Shown: positions 40,170 to 50,038 of the stretch, piece after piece
Position numbering within the stretch: the stretch's first letter is position 1
Layout of the letters: each line of letters opens with the position of its first letter
Source of the DNA: Stentor roeselii
Lineage: Eukaryota > Ciliophora > Heterotrichea > Heterotrichida > Stentoridae
Direction: 5' to 3'
Assembly: GCA_006503475.1 (NCBI GenBank)
Contig: RSEH01000215.1
Coordinates: forward strand, 1 to 64,000
DNA length: 64,000 nt
Position numbers and translations under genes: made by a program
The notes under the pieces: generated by a model
The model's database searches: none
What the model was told of the DNA's origin: nothing
The model's input: only the letters and a program-made list of their open reading frames with translations

Positions 40170-42611
40170 TCAACAAATACACCTGCAACCCTCCCACCAG
40201 TCCGGACACATAAAAGAATACTCTTTCATGTATACTAACAATGCTTGGGTTGGACCATCCACTGGGCTCAACTCGAGATTCTTTTCAAGAATTTCTTTAG
40301 CACTTTTCCAATCCCCACATAAATACAATTCTAAAGCTTTTTCAAATTTGGAATTGAAAATTTCGTTTACTCCTTTCTTCATGTTTAAAAATTCGTTTGA
40401 CTTTTCGAATAGCTCTGCGCTTGTTATTTCACCAGATTCTAATTTCTTTTTAATATATTTTCTCTTTTTTCTATAAAGTTCTTTATCCCTTCTTGAAATT
40501 TTTCCCTGTCCAAAATATCTGGCATCTAAGTCACATGTAAAAATATTGATATCAGTAGAAATTCCCTTAATTTGAATGATATCGATTTTCCTACAAAACT
40601 TTTGAACTTTCTCAGAAAAAACATCGAAAAGGTTACCAGAGAGCAGCAATGGAACTCCATATAACTTGGTTAGTCCTTCCAGTGAACTTGCCAGGTTGAC
40701 ATGAGGTGAAAGATAAGAAGCATCTACTTTGAAGTAGCTTCCGATAGCTCCTTCAATAGCCCATCCCAAATGGAGTCCAAATCCCATTTTAACTTCATAC
40801 CCAGGCATCCTCTGCGTGAGCTTAACAGAATTCCTATACTTTAGCATAGCAGGGTCTTTATTAATTTTCGCAATAACCTTAACAAAGCTCAACAAAGCCA
40901 AGTCCGGTATATAAAACGCCCTCTTAGCATTCGGACTACGAAAAAACAAATCATCACTAAAGTAAAACTCATCATTACTGAATTTCCAAACAATCAAAAA
41001 CGCGTCTCCAATATTTTTATTAGCAGCTCCGAAATACTTATCAACAACTCCATGAATAATCTGAGCGATTTCATTAACAAACATCATGACGCCTTCCTGC
41101 AGTTCTTCAGTAGTATCAGTAAAATTCCGAATATCACAAAATCCGAAAATTCCAACAATTTTATTCCCAATCAAAACCGCGTCCATTTCCGTATTTTTTT
41201 CAACATTCGACCCGATAATAATGGACCCGGCTTCTCCGAATCCAAGAGCAAGAAGAACTCCGATTTTCATGATCGTGTTTTCAATGATTTTAGTTTCGTA
41301 GTCAGTATTTTGCTCTTTTTTTTTCGAGTTGAAGCAAAAACAAGACTTTTTCGGGGTGATTTCTTGAAGCTGGTCTTGAATTGTTTTGATTTCCGAGGCT
41401 GCCATTGGGTTTTTTGCGATTTTTTTTACCTTTTCAATGATTTTTTCTATTGGTTTTATTACGAGGTCCTCAGCGTCTTTGGTGAAGTAAAACGCGCCGA
41501 AGGTTAGAACGAGGCAGATGAAGATAGTTCTGAAGACATTGAGTAAAGAAGTGAGTTTCGCATCGTATCTGATGTCAAAAATGGCGATAAAGTCATTAAA
41601 AGACACATAGTAGATCTCAGTGTATCTAAGATTGTTGTAGTCTTCACCCTCCTGCCATTCAAAACTACCTGAATCGTTTTTCCACTTCAAAAAAACAAGA
41701 GGTCTTTTATCATCTTTATGATATTCAATAAACTTGCCCTTCACAGCCATCCAGTTATCATTATCATTCAAAAAATTATCCAATTGATACACTCCGAACT
41801 CCCAACTGGTAAGAGGACTGAAGTAAAACTCGCTTTCAAACAAAGGAAGCAGAAAAAGCATGACAAGAACAATTAAAATAACTCTTTTCATTGTAACTTC
41901 AGATAATTTTTTTCCAACTTTACTTTCAGTCGTTAAAGCTTCCAGGTCATCTTGAATAGAATCTTCTGCTTCTTCTTTTTTTAAAGCGATTTGGGCATTT
42001 TTGTAAAGTTTAACAAGTCGAATCAACCGTATTAAACGAATAATTCTCAAAATTCTTGAAGTTCTGGTCCCTGCCCTTGATGCTTTCGCTGCGTTTTGCA
42101 ATTGTTTACCGCCTGAAGTCGCATTTGAAACTCCGACTAACTCGCTCCAGATCCACCCGATGTCAGTGACAAGAGACAAGGCAGCGATTAAATCAAGCCA
42201 GAAATAAAATGACCACTTATAAGCTTCTTTGTAAATAAAGGAAAGAATCAACTCAAAACTGAAGAATGCCAAAGAAATCACCACGAGTGAGGAAAAAATA
42301 TCGTCGGATGACTTGGAAAAACCCAGGGATTTTATATCGTCTGCGAATAGGGCGAATAGTGTGATGACTGACATCGTGATTGTCACTTTTTTTGATTCTA
42401 GAAACTCTTCCATTCTTTTTGATGCTCTTTGAAATGGAGTCTCTTGCTTTTTGTCTACTTCAAGCTGGATTGAAGTTACTTGATTTAAGGAGTTTGAGAT
42501 AAAAGAACCTTCTTCATTTAGTACTTTTTCTGGGTAGATCCTTATCTGGGAGCTGCTTCTTTGGGTGATGTTATTTGAAGGACAGATATATTTTTTTGAT
42601 GAGTTTTTCAT
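40170..42611 (-). CDS. Nucleotide cyclase with voltage-sensor-like membrane domain
   Basis: 813 residues. Four TM spans form a voltage-sensor-like module (about 78-210). The fourth is a textbook S4, with Arg or Lys at every third position from 183 to 201 (RTSRILRIIRLIRLIRLVK). Another TM span, an extracellular domain of about 110 residues, a further TM span and a HAMP-like linker lead to one class III cyclase domain (about 475-720), with FCDIRNFTD and NIGDAFLIVW supplying the two metal-binding Asp. Paramecium is known to fuse a K+-channel-like domain to adenylyl cyclase; here no pore helix or selectivity filter is visible, so voltage may gate the enzyme without a channel. ATP or GTP preference cannot be told. 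Stop is TGA. Confidence 0.82.
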   Translation of the reverse strand: MKNSSKKYICPSNNITQRSSSQIRIYPEKVLNEEGSFISNSLNQVTSIQLEVDKKQETPFQRASKRMEEFLESKKVTITMSVITLFALFADDIKSLGFSKSSDDIFSSLVVISLAFFSFELILSFIYKEAYKWSFYFWLDLIAALSLVTDIGWIWSELVGVSNATSGGKQLQNAAKASRAGTRTSRILRIIRLIRLIRLVKLYKNAQIALKKEEAEDSIQDDLEALTTESKVGKKLSEVTMKRVILIVLVMLFLLPLFESEFYFSPLTSWEFGVYQLDNFLNDNDNWMAVKGKFIEYHKDDKRPLVFLKWKNDSGSFEWQEGEDYNNLRYTEIYYVSFNDFIAIFDIRYDAKLTSLLNVFRTIFICLVLTFGAFYFTKDAEDLVIKPIEKIIEKVKKIAKNPMAASEIKTIQDQLQEITPKKSCFCFNSKKKEQNTDYETKIIENTIMKIGVLLALGFGEAGSIIIGSNVEKNTEMDAVLIGNKIVGIFGFCDIRNFTDTTEELQEGVMMFVNEIAQIIHGVVDKYFGAANKNIGDAFLIVWKFSNDEFYFSDDLFFRSPNAKRAFYIPDLALLSFVKVIAKINKDPAMLKYRNSVKLTQRMPGYEVKMGFGLHLGWAIEGAIGSYFKVDASYLSPHVNLASSLEGLTKLYGVPLLLSGNLFDVFSEKVQKFCRKIDIIQIKGISTDINIFTCDLDARYFGQGKISRRDKELYRKKRKYIKKKLESGEITSAELFEKSNEFLNMKKGVNEIFNSKFEKALELYLCGDWKSAKEILEKNLELSPVDGPTQALLVYMKEYSFMCPDWWEGCRCIC

Positions 42612-42735
42612 TTATTTCAAGTTTTACTTGTTGTGTGCTGATATTTTGCAGTTTTTGATGAAATTAAGGAGGATGATAATGATTTAGCTGAGAAGGTTAA
42701 AGTAATTAATTTTTATTCTATGATTTTTTAGTTTT
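42612..42735. other. Spacer with a relic of the surface-protein tail
   Basis: 124 bases between the cyclase ATG and the stop of the next minus-strand gene. Its 3' half holds the fragment described at 42671-42775. Confidence 0.5.
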
Positions 42736-42775
42736 TTACTTTAAAAATATTATTAGAATTATACTGCAAGAAAAT
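42671..42775 (+). pseudogene. Possible dispersed relic of the giant surface-protein 3' exon
   Basis: The plus strand reads EDDNDLAEKVKVI...MIF and, after a stop and in another frame, VFYFKNIIRIILQ. Copy 1 at 2885-3013 has DDDKKLAEKLEIIFMI followed by FYIFGKTIRIMIQ. The two matches have the same order and strand, with the middle dozen residues missing. It overlaps the 3' end of the minus-strand thioredoxin-fold gene. The sequence is AT-rich and short, so this call is moderate. Confidence 0.45.
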
Positions 42776-43323
42776 ATCGATGAAAACCATGATAAAGGAC
42801 TCGCTAGGAACACTTCTCGCAGATACAAAAAAGGATTAAAGGGTGGTGATGTTCTTAATGGAAACCGATCAAATTGCATGAAACTTTTTTCATTTATTAT
42901 GCAATTGAGAGAATTTTGATCTACTTCGATGTTCAGATGATAAAAAAAACATTCTTTTACAAAGAGGAGACTGGGGTAAGTAGAGACTTGAAGCTTTGAA
43001 GGGACTATTCTTTCGAAGGTGATATCAATTATTCCGAATTTCATTGATTTGTTAATCTCTTTGCAGGAAACTGTGAAATTTATCCAAGTTTCGTAAAGGA
43101 TCCATGAATCTGCCTGGATTGATTCATATATGAAGATTAACCATGTGTCATTTGAAGTCATAAGTAGATTTTTGTAGTTTGCTGAATTTATATCAGTTGA
43201 AATCAAGTCTGCAGGTACTAGTGTTCTTCTTTTTTGTTTGGATTTTGTTTTGATGGAAGGATTTGAGTCATTTCCACTAGCTGAGAGTAAAATAATCAAG
43301 AGAAAAAGTGGAATTTTTTTCAT
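42736..43323 (-). CDS. Thioredoxin-fold membrane protein lacking the redox cysteines
   Basis: 195 residues. A signal peptide (MKKIPLFLLIILLSASG) and a short basic linker precede a thioredoxin-like domain (about 45-145): TWLIFIYESIQADSW sits where the CxxC strand-helix would be, and YPSL provides the cis-Pro. A C-terminal hydrophobic span (about 175-195) ends almost at the stop, as in a TMX-like or tail-anchored form. With no CxxC, it cannot be an oxidoreductase and may act as a binding subunit in the ER. The last 15 or so residues are encoded opposite the apparent relic at 42671-42775. Confidence 0.65.
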   Translation of the reverse strand: MKKIPLFLLIILLSASGNDSNPSIKTKSKQKRRTLVPADLISTDINSANYKNLLMTSNDTWLIFIYESIQADSWILYETWINFTVSCKEINKSMKFGIIDITFERIVPSKLQVSTYPSLLFVKECFFYHLNIEVDQNSLNCIINEKSFMQFDRFPLRTSPPFNPFLYLREVFLASPLSWFSSIFSCSIILIIFLK

Positions 43324-43436
43324 ATTTTTTAATCTAGTTTATTAACCATTTTAAGATTCCGGAGATTAAAGTCAGTTTCACTTTCAAGTTAATCTGCCTA
43401 ATTTATGTGTGTTTATTAAAAATAAAGCTATAATAA

Positions 43437-43787
43437 ATGCTTAAAAGAAGAAATTTACATGTTTCTATTATTTGTCAAAATGAAAAAACTCATCAAAAAC
43501 AAAACTTTCCTATTTTCCAGTCACAGAATTCATCAATATTGCGAATCGATCGAAATAATGATCATAAATCTCAGCAAACTGAAGAAATTAACCATTTCGT
43601 ATTAAAAACGCCTAACGTAGTACAATTTGGGAGTAAGCTAATATTGAAAAGCACTGCAGAATCGCAAAGACTACCTAAAATACAGAGAAAAGGTCCCTTC
43701 TTTTTGAGAAGAAGAATCAGCAGCATTGTTAAAAGAACAGATGATGATAAGATTTCGAGAGTTGTAATGAGAAACTACCAGATTTAG
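43437..43787 (+). CDS. Small basic protein of unknown function
   Basis: 116 residues, rich in Lys, Arg, Gln and Asn, with no signal peptide, TM span or known motif. The ATG has the usual ATAA leader, and the frame is open with a C-terminal basic stretch (RKGPFFLRRRISSIVKR). The divergent gap to the preceding gene is 113 bp. I do not recognise it; a real gene seems likelier than chance, but not certain. Confidence 0.5.
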   Translation: MLKRRNLHVSIICQNEKTHQKQNFPIFQSQNSSILRIDRNNDHKSQQTEEINHFVLKTPNVVQFGSKLILKSTAESQRLPKIQRKGPFFLRRRISSIVKRTDDDKISRVVMRNYQI

Positions 43788-44012
43788 TTTGAGAGTTAAT
43801 AATTTTCCACATCTTTAGATTTTGGAATAATAATGAGAATATCAGTTTGAAAGAAGAAAGTATAAAAACAGAAAGGGAATAACAGTAATCATTCTTCATC
43901 CTACCTTATCCCATAAAAACCCTCCTACAATCCCACTATTAAAATCTTCCAATCCATCCTTAACTAAAACCCAACTCCTGTACCCAAACGATGCAAAACT
44001 AAAGTATCTAAT

Positions 44013-46346
44013 CTACCTAATCGCGAAACTAGCCCTCTTCCCTTCAATCAAGCAAAAGAATTCCTCAGCATCCTTATTACTCAAATTCTGAAAAACTCCC
44101 TGAAGAGCCTCCTGAACCTGCTCACAATTTATAACCTCACAAATGACAAGTCGATTTTTGACCCAATACCTAAAATGTGCAAGACAATTCAAATTTCCAA
44201 TTCGAAACACATTCAAAACAGCATCAACCACAACATTATTCTGAACAACTGCAATTAAAGCAGCAACAACACTACAAAGATGAAAAGGAAGAAGAAGTAA
44301 ACTTTGGACATGATTGGCTTGAATATCTTTTCTGTGTATTTGAAAGTAATCCAGGAGTCCTGACCAGTTTTCCGAGAAATAGTCTTCAGAGCAAAAATCG
44401 ATCAAGTTCTTCAAGTGACTCGGTCTGACCTCAGCACATAAAAGTCTCCACAAGCATTTTTTTTCCATTGATGGAAGCTTCGAAGCTGAATTTAAAACCT
44501 CAGTCAAAAAAGGAGTCATCAACTTGTAAGCCTTTGAATGAAGATTCAGTTCAGTTTGAAACAAAACTTCATGATTCGCGGTTGACAAGAAATAAAAAAA
44601 CACTCCAATAGTCATCTTCTGCTTTACAAGCAAATGAGGAAAAATCCAGTTCAAGGTGTCTAAAGACACTTCATCTACACAAGTCCTTAAGTCCTTTTCC
44701 AAGTTTCCATCAATTCGAAAGTAAAGATTATTTTTCAACTGCAAAGAATAAATCAAAGCACGAACTCCAAGAAGCCCTTCGACTCCAGCAGCGATTTTCA
44801 AGAACTCAAAAAATTTTTCATCATTTTCAGCCTTTGCAAACATTTGATAAATGACTGAATTTTTTGCAATTTCCATTAAAACTGGAGGAGACAACTCATG
44901 AGGAAGAGATCTTAAAACATGAAAAACAAGTTCTTTGCTCACCGGATTTTTCATTAAAATTTGTTCGAATTTATCGAAACTTGGCTCGTTCGTGAACTCG
45001 TTTCCAGCTTCTCCAAACAACTCATAAGGCCTGGGAGTCGCTGGGGGAGTTTCTTCATCGTGAGAAGACTCACTGTTACAGGAGGAATCAAGAAGCTCTA
45101 ACAGTTTGGCTTTGATGGACGTGTCGATTTTTTCATCATTTGCGAAAGCGTCAAGTGACGGTATCAAGCGGTTGAAATAAGCGACATTGAAACATTCTCT
45201 CAAAGATCTCATTATTCCAGCCACTGATCTTTTATCATAAATTTCCGCAGAGGTCATTAAAAACTCTAAAATTTCCTCAGTTAAAACTGGAGTTTTCGAC
45301 AAGGAATGCTTTAAAATCGACATAAGAGGCTCGATAGTGAGGACTAGATCAGCTTGATTAAAAAAAAGAGCATCGTAGATCAAGGCTTGTTTAGAACTAG
45401 CCTGAATTTGATGGTCATTGCTGATACCAAGAAGCCAAGTAATGATTTGCCACCTGGGTGTTGTTTCTTTATTTGCAGGAAAATTGACGATGAATCTGAT
45501 GATATCAGGAATGAGATGCTCGCCGTATTCATCTACAATCCACTTGAGGTACCTCATATAATTCATTCCAGAAGAATTTTCAATCACGAAAACAACTCTT
45601 GACTCAAGGCCCGGCGTCAGAAGCACTGAATGGTACTTAAACTGTGTGGGAAGACAAAGTAAAGACCAGTACAAATATGACCCATCTCTTGACTGACTGT
45701 TTAAATCATTCCAAATCGGCTCAACAAAACTTGCTTCAGGGAAACAAGGAAGAAGTCTGATCAGATCTCGACCGACCATCAAGCAACTTTCACGTTTTTG
45801 TCTCCAAAGTGCTTGAATTAAAAAAGAATAATCAGCAACTAAAGGACTAGCTTCTGCCAAAGCCAAAGCAGCAGACCGAAGTAGTTTATAAAAAATGAGA
45901 CTGATGAATTGACTGTTAAAAACCCAGTCCAACTCTGACCTTAACTCACTGGTCAAGTCAAAAGTTCTTAAAAAAGGGACAAAAAGTTCAGGAAAGCCAG
46001 GACAGTTAGATTTCATGAATTTTGTAAAAAGTGATACTGCAGGTTGACGTGATTTTAAAGTTGGAGCCAAACTCGCAAATGACGTGCAGGCCAAGATCAG
46101 CAAGTCTTGGCTTCCGATGAAGAGAAATTTGAACCAGTCATATCCAGATAAAGAACCGTAGACTAGTCCTTTTGCGAGTTTTTCCAAGTCTCCTGCTTGG
46201 ATGTAAATGTTTAGGACTGAAAGTACTTCAGTGTCATTCAGCCCTGGCCTGATCCTTGCTTGGAGTTGGCTGAAACAATTAAACATGTCTTGAATGTTCG
46301 GGTCTGGGACATCGATGCTGGTTTTATCTTGAAAGTTTAGGCTCAT
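44013..46346 (-). CDS. INTS3: Integrator complex subunit 3 (INTS3)
   Basis: 777 residues, shorter than the animal protein (about 1,040). The helical repeat region matches INTS3 in order: VGRDLIRLLPCFPEASFVEPIW, LLTPGLESRVVFVIE, RYLKWIVDEYGEHLIPDIIRFI, TTPRWQIITWLLG, SSKQALIYDALFF and LTIEPLMSILKHSL. Each has a recognisable counterpart in human INTS3. INTS3 is part of Integrator (snRNA 3' processing and promoter-proximal termination) and, with SSB proteins, of the SOSS DNA-repair complex. The missing length appears to be in the C-terminal part. The gene is 101 bp downstream of the RRM-like gene, on the same strand. Confidence 0.85.
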   Translation of the reverse strand: MSLNFQDKTSIDVPDPNIQDMFNCFSQLQARIRPGLNDTEVLSVLNIYIQAGDLEKLAKGLVYGSLSGYDWFKFLFIGSQDLLILACTSFASLAPTLKSRQPAVSLFTKFMKSNCPGFPELFVPFLRTFDLTSELRSELDWVFNSQFISLIFYKLLRSAALALAEASPLVADYSFLIQALWRQKRESCLMVGRDLIRLLPCFPEASFVEPIWNDLNSQSRDGSYLYWSLLCLPTQFKYHSVLLTPGLESRVVFVIENSSGMNYMRYLKWIVDEYGEHLIPDIIRFIVNFPANKETTPRWQIITWLLGISNDHQIQASSKQALIYDALFFNQADLVLTIEPLMSILKHSLSKTPVLTEEILEFLMTSAEIYDKRSVAGIMRSLRECFNVAYFNRLIPSLDAFANDEKIDTSIKAKLLELLDSSCNSESSHDEETPPATPRPYELFGEAGNEFTNEPSFDKFEQILMKNPVSKELVFHVLRSLPHELSPPVLMEIAKNSVIYQMFAKAENDEKFFEFLKIAAGVEGLLGVRALIYSLQLKNNLYFRIDGNLEKDLRTCVDEVSLDTLNWIFPHLLVKQKMTIGVFFYFLSTANHEVLFQTELNLHSKAYKLMTPFLTEVLNSASKLPSMEKKCLWRLLCAEVRPSHLKNLIDFCSEDYFSENWSGLLDYFQIHRKDIQANHVQSLLLLPFHLCSVVAALIAVVQNNVVVDAVLNVFRIGNLNCLAHFRYWVKNRLVICEVINCEQVQEALQGVFQNLSNKDAEEFFCLIEGKRASFAIR

Positions 46347-46447
46347 ATTTATTTAGAGTTTACTATTTTTACATTTAAAACAGGATTTATAAAAACTTGG
46401 GTCTTTTGTTCTTGATTGATTCAGTCGAATTTGAGTTGTTAAGCATG

Positions 46448-47647
46448 CTAGTTATTATTCTTAGTATAAACAGTCTTTACATATACTCCTGAGTGAGAGA
46501 GTTTTTCTTGGTCTTTGTTTATAAAACTGCCTGGAAGTTCATATAAAATATAATATTGGCTTGGAATTTCACTGTTTGGAGCTTCGGTATCTGCTATTTC
46601 ACCATCTTCTATTGTACCTGATACTGATGATATCAATGATCGAGCATCATCACTCTCGTCTTCTTCGGATTTTGGATAGGGTTTCAGGGGACCGAGAGGA
46701 ATTGTTGTTTTTCTCCTCTTCCAGTAGTCTCTGAATATTATTTCTGCACTTTGTTCTGGGTTACGAAAAATAGATGAATGAGGGTGTAAATCAGCTTTCC
46801 CTTGCAATCTTTTCCCCCTGAACAACTTAATAACTTTCTGTGCATCACTGATACTCTTAACAACAACAACAGTACACATTTCAAAATTAACCTCTCTGGG
46901 CAATTCAATCCTAACATCAACTCCTAAAAACCATTCCTCAATCTCACGACAAGTAGTCTCGCCCTTAATCCCCCTTAAAACAACAGCAGTCCATTCAAAG
47001 TTCGGATCAAAAACTCTATAATAAAACCACCTAACATTCATAATAGTCTGTGATCCCGGAATTCTCATCAACTTAGAAGCAAGTCTTCCTCTTTTCTCAT
47101 ACCTTGCAAGTTTGCTATACATATTCGAAGCTGTTTAAACTTTACCTTCCTCCAAAGTCTGAAAAAAAACAATTCCACACAAAATCAAATAAGCATCTGA
47201 AGAAAAATTAACAGCGTTGACCTTAATCACTCCTGACCCTATTCGCATTAGAACGTCTTTTAAAGTGTTTAAAGATATTCGCTTGTCAAGGTTCGAAATG
47301 ATCAAAGCTGGAGGGTGACAGCGATGATGAGTCGGCTGGTCCTGTCTGGGATTTACTGTTATTGTTGTGTGCTGACTGTCTAGAATTGTGTCGGATACTT
47401 GCCGGAGCGATGGAAATGAAGACTCTAGGTCTGAACCTTCTTCACTACTTCCTGCGTCTATCAAGGGAGAGGCAAGAGGACCGAATGATGCCAAACGATG
47501 ACTGATCGGCTTCCAAGACGCGTTCGGAGTGTGCATTAATGATGGCCTGCTGGAAGATGCTGATACTTTTTCGGTAAAAGCTTTGACGTCTAGCTGAGAA
47601 AATGAAGTTTTTGCACTGTTTAGTAGCTTGGAGATGTCTGGTTCCAT
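46448..47647 (-). CDS. RRM-like RNA-binding protein
   Basis: 394 residues from the ATG at 47647, with an intron at 47131-47145. The first 100 residues are Ser/Pro-rich. Two regions look like RRM folds: PALIISNLDKRISLNTLKDVL with CGIVFF (RNP2 and RNP1 positions, about 125-175), and AVVLRGIKGETTCREIEEWF with CTVVVVKSISDAQKVI (about 220-300). The tail is acidic. The aromatic residues of canonical RNP motifs are partly missing, so RNA binding is inferred from the fold pattern only. No orthologue recognised. Confidence 0.7.
47131..47145 (-). other. 15-nt intron in the RRM-like gene
   Basis: On the minus strand GTAAAGTTTAAACAG, phase 1, carrying an in-frame TAA. Splicing joins FFQTLEE to ASNMYSKLARYE. 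Confidence 0.92.
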
Positions 47648-47812
47648 TAAAGTGAATATTAAAGTTGACAAATGGTTTTAAGTTGAAAGTTGAATAAAAT
47701 TGATGTATTTGGAATTAAATATTGGGGTATGAGATTTGGGGAAAACTTGTGAATAGCTTTTAAATTTAGGGGAATTAGTTGAACTTTTAGATGGTCTTAT
47801 TTTGGTATATAA

Positions 47813-49285
47813 ATGGCGGATAAAGCTCGTGTTCTTACGACAAGCTGGGGCAAACCTGTTGATAGCAACCAAAATTCACTCACTGCTGGTCCCAGAGGCC
47901 CTGTTCTGTTAACTGATACTCACCTTCTGGATAAGCTTGCACACTTTGATCGGGAAAGAATACCTGAAAGAGTCGTCCATGCCAAAGGGGCTGCAGCTCA
48001 TGGTTACTTCGAAGTGACTAATGACGTCACCAAATACTGCCGAGCGAAATTCCTAGAAAAAGTAGGAAAGCGTACTCCAGTCTTCACCCGTTTCTCAACA
48101 GTGGGTGGCGAGCGTGGTTCAGCTGACACTGAGCGAGATCCAAGAGGCTTCGCAGTAAAATTCTACACTGAAGAAGGAAACTGGGACATGGTTGGTAACA
48201 ACACGCCGATCTTCTTCATCCGAGACCCTTTGAAGTTCCCAGACCTGATCCACACTCAAAAGCGTGACCCAGGGACTAACTTGAAATGTCCGAACATGTT
48301 TTGGGACTTTTTCAGTTTAAGTCCTGAGTCGACTCATCAGGTGACTTACTTATTCGGGAACAGAGGAACCCCTGACGGGTACAGAAAGATGAACGGATAT
48401 GGTTCTCATACTTATAAGTGGGTCAATGCGCAGGGAGAAGACTTCTTTGTTAAGTTCCACTTCAAGACTGAAGAAGGGGTAAAAAATTTTAAAGCTGCTG
48501 AAGCTGCTAAACTTGCTGGGGAAGACCCTGACTATGCCACTAGAGACTTGTTTAATCATATTGCCTCTGGAAAAGAAGCGGCTTGGAAGTTTTATGTTCA
48601 GGTTATTCCTGCTGCTCAGGGAGAAAGTTATAAGTGGGATATTTATGATGTTACTAAAGTCTGGCCTCATAGTGATTATCCTCTTATTGAGGTGGGAAGA
48701 ATGGTACTTAATAGGAATCCGAGCAATTATTTCGCGGAAACTGAACAGGTCGCGTTTTGTCCTGCTATTATGGTACCTGGAATTGAACCATCTAATGATA
48801 AAATGCTGCAGGGAAGGATCTTTTCTTATACTGATACTCATCGACATCGACTTGGACCTAATTTCATGAAAATTCCGGTTAATTGCCCGTATATGGCACG
48901 AGTTGCGAACTATCAGAGAGATGGTCCAATGACAGTTGACGGAAACTCAGGAAACGAGGCTCATTACGAACCAAATTCAGTTGCAGGAACTCCTAAAGAA
49001 CTTCCCTCAGCAGCTCAAAAACCCTTCGCAGTGACAGGTAATGCTGGAAGATACTCCTACACCCACGAGAACTCCGACTTCGCACAGCCAGGCGCCATGT
49101 TCAGAAGAGTCTTCGACGACGAGAACAAGAGAGACATCATCAACAACATTGTAGGCCACATGAAAAATGTGAGCAGAAAGGAAATTCAAGAAAGACAAGT
49201 GCTCAACTTTTACAGAGCTGACCCTGAATACGGAACAAAGGTGGCTCAAGGAGTTGGAGTTGCTGTTCATACAGCTAAGCTTTAG
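47813..49285 (+). CDS. Peroxisomal catalase
   Basis: 490 residues, the usual length of a small-subunit haem catalase. The catalytic His lies in [19 protein letters not shown], the distal Asn in [14 protein letters not shown], and the haem-ligand Tyr in [15 protein letters not shown]. The NADPH-type region is also present. The C-terminus AKL is a PTS1 peroxisomal signal. It breaks down hydrogen peroxide made by peroxisomal oxidases. Codon use alternates within the gene: C-ending codons in the first and last thirds, T-ending codons in the middle. Confidence 0.97.
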   Translation: MADKARVLTTSWGKPVDSNQNSLTAGPRGPVLLTDTHLLDKLAHFDRERIPERVVHAKGAAAHGYFEVTNDVTKYCRAKFLEKVGKRTPVFTRFSTVGGERGSADTERDPRGFAVKFYTEEGNWDMVGNNTPIFFIRDPLKFPDLIHTQKRDPGTNLKCPNMFWDFFSLSPESTHQVTYLFGNRGTPDGYRKMNGYGSHTYKWVNAQGEDFFVKFHFKTEEGVKNFKAAEAAKLAGEDPDYATRDLFNHIASGKEAAWKFYVQVIPAAQGESYKWDIYDVTKVWPHSDYPLIEVGRMVLNRNPSNYFAETEQVAFCPAIMVPGIEPSNDKMLQGRIFSYTDTHRHRLGPNFMKIPVNCPYMARVANYQRDGPMTVDGNSGNEAHYEPNSVAGTPKELPSAAQKPFAVTGNAGRYSYTHENSDFAQPGAMFRRVFDDENKRDIINNIVGHMKNVSRKEIQERQVLNFYRADPEYGTKVAQGVGVAVHTAKL

Positions 49286-49498
49286 TTAGTAATAGTTTGA
49301 GCTGATTTGATTCATCACTGAAAATTTTTCAAAAGTTTCTTTTATTTGAAGATAATTCAAAATAAGAGTTTTTTTCGTTCTTGTAAAATTCAATAAACCA
49401 TCATTTATACTTTCAGGAAATCTTCAGACCAATGACAGGAATAAATATCTTGAATTAAATTTACTTTAGAATACTTTCCATATCTAAATAATAACTCA

Positions 49499-50038
49499 AT
49501 GGAATTCAAAAGCCAAATTTCATGGGGTACCCGAGGAAGGTCCACCGAATTCAAAGCAAATCTGGACTACGCCTTGAAAAGACAAGTAAGGCCATCGAGA
49601 GCTACTCCGTCAATACCAACTCAACACAGCCGCTTGTCAATCGAGCTGAACACATCGAAAGAGTCAAGAGGAACCATGAACACCCACTCAGGGGCTTTTT
49701 CACATTATAACAACCTTCAAAAGTTTAGAAATTTTTCGGGTTTAAGCGAATTTAAAAAGCCTTCAGGGGCTTTTTCCCCTGGACTCACTTCGAAGAACAG
49801 GCCTGGCTTCGAGTCCAAAGAAGACTTTTTTGGGTTTGAAGAAAAGAGGTTTTCGGAGAGGAAGGAAAAGTTTAGGGCATCAAGTTTAAAGAATTATTTG
49901 GATGAGGTTATTTCGATTGGAACTTTAAGCAAAGCGATGGGGATTGTTAAGAAAGGAGGACTTTTTCAGGAAAATTATTTTTATTCGAGAAGGTTGAAAG
50001 AATTTTGCTTGTTGATTCTTAATAATATTGATGGATAG
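49499..50038 (+). CDS. Unknown basic protein
   Basis: 179 residues. Ser/Arg/Lys-rich and probably disordered for the first 125, then a helical stretch to the end (SLKNYLDEVISIGTLSKAMG). Contains two GAFS motifs, HSGAFSHYN and PSGAFSPGL, that look like short linear repeats. No family recognised. Confidence 0.65.
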   Translation: MEFKSQISWGTRGRSTEFKANLDYALKRQVRPSRATPSIPTQHSRLSIELNTSKESRGTMNTHSGAFSHYNNLQKFRNFSGLSEFKKPSGAFSPGLTSKNRPGFESKEDFFGFEEKRFSERKEKFRASSLKNYLDEVISIGTLSKAMGIVKKGGLFQENYFYSRRLKEFCLLILNNIDG

